Notes under the pieces: generated by a model
Database searches by the model: none
Told to the model about the DNA's origin: nothing
What the model saw: only the letters and a program-made list of their open reading frames with translations
Made by a program: the position numbers and the translations under genes
NCBI GenBank assembly: GCA_023391695.1
Contig: JAEWAK010000046.1
Span: 1 to 44,972, forward strand
DNA from: Bacillota bacterium
Lineage (GTDB): Bacteria; Bacillota; Clostridia; Lachnospirales; Lachnospiraceae
Direction: 5' to 3'
DNA length: 44,972 nt
In this document: in pieces, positions 42,196-44,972 of the stretch
Layout of the letters: every line of letters starts with the position of its first letter
Position numbering within the stretch: position 1 is the first letter of the stretch

Positions 42196-43284
42196 ATGAA
42201 AAATAATTTGACGAATTCAAAATCATTTCTGTATGCTTATCCCAGATGGGTAGTTTTTCAATTGCTGGAGAGGTGTAATTTACATTGCAGGATGTGCTAC
42301 GAATGGGGAGAGGAAGGTTCTTACTTTGGAAAGAAATCTTTGGAGCAGCTTGACGTTGGCACTGTAAAAAAAGTGATTGCGGATTGCCGTGAAGCAAAAC
42401 CGTATTTTGAGCTTTTTGGCGGGGAACCCTTGCTATACCCTCAGGTTGATGAGGTGCTGTCCGCAATCAGGTACTATGGATGTAATGTAGATATTCCCAC
42501 CAATGGAACGCTTCTCGAAAGACAGGCTGATATGCTGGTTGAGAATGAACCCAGAAGAATCTGGGTGTCCATTGACGGTCCGGAAGAAATAAACGATGCG
42601 CAAAGAGGGAAAGGTGTTTATAAAAAGGCCGTTGCCGGGATAAAAAAACTATATGAAACCAGAGAAGAGCGTGGGAAACAATTTCCCATGCTTGGAGTTA
42701 CCATGGTTGTAACGCCATTAAACTACAAGTACATAGAACGGTTCTTTCTGGAGGAACTGGATACTTCCATGCTTGGCTGGGTGAGTATGGAGTTTCAGCT
42801 ATATACTACGCAGTCCTGCTGTGAAAGGCATACACAAATATTTAAATCTGAATTCGGGGTTGAGGACACACCTTGTGCAAGAGGCCTTATAAGGGATATC
42901 AGTGACTTTAAGGAGATTAATATCACAGAATTGATCCGGCAGGTAAACAGCGTCAGAAGTCATTTAAGGGAAAAAGGCATCAATGTCATAGGCTATCCCA
43001 AGACAATGGATCAAGAAAATCTGAAAAATTTTTATTCAGCGGATTGGGACAAGATGTCAGATAAAAGGTCAAGCTGTTCTTTCCCCTGGCTGTATGTTGA
43101 AATATGCGCCAATGGGGATGTGACGCCCTGCCACACATTTTATGATTTTACGGTAGGGAATATATACAAAGAGAGCATACTGGATATTTGGAACGGGGAA
43201 AGACTTAGCCGGTTTCGAAAATACACAAGGAAGAACCTGTTTCCCATATGCACGGCGTGTTCAAGGTATTACAGCGATTTGTGA
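42196..43284 (+). CDS. Radical SAM/SPASM-domain enzyme 2
   Basis: The 362-residue product has cluster motif CNLHCRMC (Cys27, Cys31, Cys34), the SAM-binding FELFGGEPLLYP, the family segment VSIDGPEEINDAQRGKG, and a SPASM region with CSFPWLYVEICANGDVTPCHTFYDF, VGNIYKESILDIWNG and the closing CTACSRYY. It shares CYEWGEEG after the cluster with the first radical SAM enzyme, and the order of motifs is the same. The IDGPEEINDAQRGKG segment and the length fit BtrN-like or peptide-modifying SPASM enzymes. An inter-cluster CC pair (SCCERHT) may matter. It lies 24 bases after the glycosyltransferase, suggesting coupled expression. Confidence 0.9.
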   Translation: MKNNLTNSKSFLYAYPRWVVFQLLERCNLHCRMCYEWGEEGSYFGKKSLEQLDVGTVKKVIADCREAKPYFELFGGEPLLYPQVDEVLSAIRYYGCNVDIPTNGTLLERQADMLVENEPRRIWVSIDGPEEINDAQRGKGVYKKAVAGIKKLYETREERGKQFPMLGVTMVVTPLNYKYIERFFLEELDTSMLGWVSMEFQLYTTQSCCERHTQIFKSEFGVEDTPCARGLIRDISDFKEINITELIRQVNSVRSHLREKGINVIGYPKTMDQENLKNFYSADWDKMSDKRSSCSFPWLYVEICANGDVTPCHTFYDFTVGNIYKESILDIWNGERLSRFRKYTRKNLFPICTACSRYYSDL

Positions 43285-43332
43285 TTATTAAAGTGTAAAA
43301 TAATTAGGCGGCAAAGTCATGTACAAGTTTAA

Positions 43333-43498
43333 CTAGGGCGTGTTTGAAAACTCATTATCCCAATCTGTACACCCCACTTCGCGGTATATTTGCCCCCAAT
43401 TCAGTTGGCGTAGCCCACTACGCCGCCTTCCTTGGGGACAAATCTCCCACAAAGTGTGACGCACATCTTGGAATAAGCAGTTTTCAAACACGCCCTAG
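43333..43498. mobile_element. MITE-like element, copy 1 (complete)
   Basis: The 166-bp non-coding element has perfect 19-bp terminal inverted repeats (ctagggcgtgtttgaaaac at the left end and its complement at 43480-43498). Subterminal CCCCACTT and CACAAAGTG segments are also inverted. It has no open frame. CTAG at both ends may be the target duplication or part of the termini. It separates the second radical SAM gene from the Gfo/Idh/MocA gene. A second copy begins at 44847. Confidence 0.88.
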
Positions 43499-43567
43499 CT
43501 GAAAAGCTGAGAATACCAAGGCTTTGCATTGGAAGAAGAATATAGGATAGGTGGAGGTGGTTAGGTA

Positions 43568-44542
43568 ATGGGAAAGAAGAAAATTGGTCTTTTGGGCTGT
43601 TCTAAAATATGCATATCAGCTATTGTCAATGCAGTAAAGCAGGTGGAAGGCGCTGAGGTTTATGGCTGTGCAGCCAGGGATTACGGGAGAGCCATGGAGT
43701 ATGCCGCTAAATACAATATACCCCATGCTTTTAAAGATTATAGAGAATTGCTGGAATGCAGTGATCTGGACATCGTATATATCTCATTGGCGAACAGCCT
43801 TCATTATCAGTGGGCAATGGAAGCGATGAGGTATAAAAAGCATGTTCTCCTGGAAAAGCCAATGTGTATGTCCTGCCGTGAAGCACTGGAAATTGAAAAG
43901 ATGGCTGATAAGAGCAAGGTATATCTTCTGGAAGCAGTAATGGTACAGCATCATCCCTGGCAAAGGGCAGTCAGGGGCATAATACTTCAAGGCAAGTACG
44001 GAAGCTTGAAAAGCATAAGTACAAGGATATCCTTCATACCGCAGGACAATTTTGAGGGCAATTATCGTTCCAGACCTGAAATGGGAGGGGGATGCTTTTA
44101 TGATTTGGGCTCCTACTGGCTGCAATTTGTACAATTCCTTTTGGGGCTTGATTTTATAAGCTTTACCGCCCACCCGGAATTTAACGGTCCAAATGGATGT
44201 GATTGGAGCTTTACCGCCGGATTGACCTATGAAAACGGAGTGGAAACACATTTGGAAGCTTCTTTTGAAAAGCCGTACCAGGCCTCCCATACTTTGGAAT
44301 TCGAAAAAGGACGGCTCGTTGTCAAAGACTTTTTCAGATGCACTTTTAATAATGTGAAATTTTATATGGAAGAGGAAGACTTTGACAGGGGAAGTAAGAA
44401 TAAAATTTCTTTTTCGCCTCAAAATTTCTATGCAAACCAGCTGGCGTTTTTTTGCGATGTAATCGACGGTAAAAAGGAAAATGCAGGTTTGAGGGAAGCG
44501 ATTGAGAGGGTTAAGGTTATGGAAAATATATTTAAATCTTGA
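43568..44542 (+). CDS. Gfo/Idh/MocA-family oxidoreductase
   Basis: The 324-residue NAD(P)-dependent dehydrogenase has the N-terminal Rossmann motif IGLLGCSKI (somewhat altered from GxGxxG), YISLANSLHYQWAMEAM, the family signature EKP (E96-K97-P98 in HVLLEKPMCMS), and a C-terminal alpha/beta domain with YRSRPEMGGGCFYDLGSYWLQ, which contains the substrate-side residues. These enzymes oxidise or reduce sugars, inositols and related polyols. GGAGG lies before ATG 43568. It is the last gene before a terminator, so it probably closes the cluster, although the MITE insertion in front may have separated it from the upstream transcript. Confidence 0.88.
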   Translation: MGKKKIGLLGCSKICISAIVNAVKQVEGAEVYGCAARDYGRAMEYAAKYNIPHAFKDYRELLECSDLDIVYISLANSLHYQWAMEAMRYKKHVLLEKPMCMSCREALEIEKMADKSKVYLLEAVMVQHHPWQRAVRGIILQGKYGSLKSISTRISFIPQDNFEGNYRSRPEMGGGCFYDLGSYWLQFVQFLLGLDFISFTAHPEFNGPNGCDWSFTAGLTYENGVETHLEASFEKPYQASHTLEFEKGRLVVKDFFRCTFNNVKFYMEEEDFDRGSKNKISFSPQNFYANQLAFFCDVIDGKKENAGLREAIERVKVMENIFKS

Positions 44543-44652
44543 AGGTTTATAAAATTGGGATGATTTTATTATGTTTTGCTTATGCACCTTTTTTCTGAAT
44601 AGGATGAAACTGTAGCTTGGAAAAGGAATGGAACAGCCGGATTAAAACAATT

Positions 44653-44690
44653 TTTCAGGGAGTAATGAAAGTTACTCCCTGAAATTTTTT
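44653..44690 (+). terminator. Intrinsic terminator at the end of the cluster
   Basis: TTTCAGGGAGTAA pairs with TTACTCCCTGAAA around six bases, followed by six T. This strong terminator lies 110 bases after the Gfo/Idh/MocA stop. Confidence 0.88.
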
Positions 44691-44846
44691 GGTAAACCTT
44701 TATAGAGAAACGGTTCTAAGTATTTTGTCCTATTTATAATGAAAAAGTTAAAATAATACGGTAATGCTAAAAATTTACTGTTGTGTGAAAAATATCAAAA
44801 AGATATAATGATAGCTGTAAAAATGAAGAAATATTATACGAAATAA

Positions 44847-44972
44847 CTAGGGCGTGTCTGAAAACTCATTGCACCGTTCTGAACGCCCCACTTTGCGGAA
44901 TCCTGCGTCGCAATTTTGGGAACGTAGACCCGCTACGCCCCCAAAATCGCTCCTTGTCTCCCACAAAGTGGA
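44847..44972. mobile_element. MITE-like element, copy 2 (cut by window end)
   Basis: It begins ctagggcgtgtctgaaaac, one base different from the terminal repeat of the element at 43333. It continues with CTCATT, CCCCACTTTGCGG, a CGTAG/CTACG inverted pair, and CTCCCACAAAGTG, all found at the same places in copy 1. The right end lies outside the window. The stretch 44691-44846 before it holds no recognisable gene. Confidence 0.85.

Noticed and set aside
42196..44542. Aminocyclitol (2-deoxystreptamine-like) pathway based on a BtrN-like radical SAM plus a sugar dehydrogenase
   Set aside because: No 2-deoxy-scyllo-inosose synthase or aminotransferase is in the window, and the BtrN resemblance is only of motif order.
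35583..44542. RiPP cluster
   Set aside because: Two SPASM enzymes invite the idea, but no small precursor-like frame with a ribosome binding site was seen in any spacer of the cluster.
43784..44587. A 267-codon open frame antisense to the Gfo/Idh/MocA gene
   Set aside because: The sense strand has clear Rossmann and EKP motifs; the antisense product has no family features and no ribosome binding site.
1..44972. CRISPR array
   Set aside because: No regularly spaced direct repeats are present; the only repeats are the elements listed.

Overview
The window looks like a chromosomal segment of a low-GC anaerobic Firmicute, most likely Lachnospiraceae/Clostridia. This rests on AT-rich intergenic DNA, AGGAGG-type ribosome binding sites, TTGACA/TATAAT promoters, xpt and holA of Firmicute type, an Rrf2/MerR/AraC regulator set, and secreted plant- or algal-polysaccharide-degrading enzymes. 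No species can be named from the sequence alone. No CRISPR array, rRNA or complete insertion sequence is visible.

Layout. (1) 1-2310: core genes, namely xanthine phosphoribosyltransferase, DNA polymerase III delta (holA) and a tRNA-Ser(CGA) with a terminator. (2) 2587-9705: a compositionally distinct, more GC-rich block holding an exosortase translationally coupled to one VIT/vWA surface protein that ends in a SEPG-type sorting tail. Divergent from it is an operon with a secreted Ca-loop protein, an OmpR-type response regulator, a histidine kinase and a membrane-anchored protein. (3) 9976-16894: an orphan small protein, a PocR/AraC regulator with a divergent FAD oxidoreductase, a secreted GH28-like beta-helix enzyme behind a structured RNA leader, and an Rrf2 regulator with an FMN reductase. 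(4) 17374-18393: a GC-richer EIIA-like plus HPr-like pair without its transporter. (5) 18733-26151: an AraC regulator and a five-gene amine/amino-acid oxidation operon (OCD-family protein, 2Fe-2S protein, FAD/NAD oxidoreductase with ferredoxin domain, BFD-type 2Fe-2S protein, DadA-like oxidase) convergent with an APC permease. (6) 26201-28988: a MATE transporter with a decayed cytidylate-kinase-like remnant, divergent from a MerR regulator through a 19-bp-spacer promoter. (7) 29152-33483: a broken AraC gene, an intact AraC gene and a secreted alginate-lyase-like enzyme with ricin-type and AbfB-type binding domains. (8) 34085-44542: a MATE exporter with a three-hairpin leader, then an unusual gene cluster: acyl carrier protein, ATP-grasp ligase, two related radical SAM/SPASM enzymes, a KASIII-like enzyme with altered catalytic residues, an aminoglycoside-phosphotransferase-like kinase, a GT-B glycosyltransferase and a Gfo/Idh/MocA oxidoreductase. 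A MITE interrupts the last part and a second MITE copy runs off the window end.

How they work together. Region 8 reads as an orphan small-molecule biosynthetic cluster: a carrier-bound acyl or aminoacyl unit, activated by ATP-grasp, modified by two radical SAM enzymes, transferred by a KASIII-like acyltransferase, then phosphorylated, glycosylated and oxidised or reduced, with a MATE exporter. The product is unknown. The exosortase block of region 2 reads as a dedicated one-enzyme, one-substrate surface-anchoring system with its own two-component regulation. These two are the best candidates for undescribed systems.
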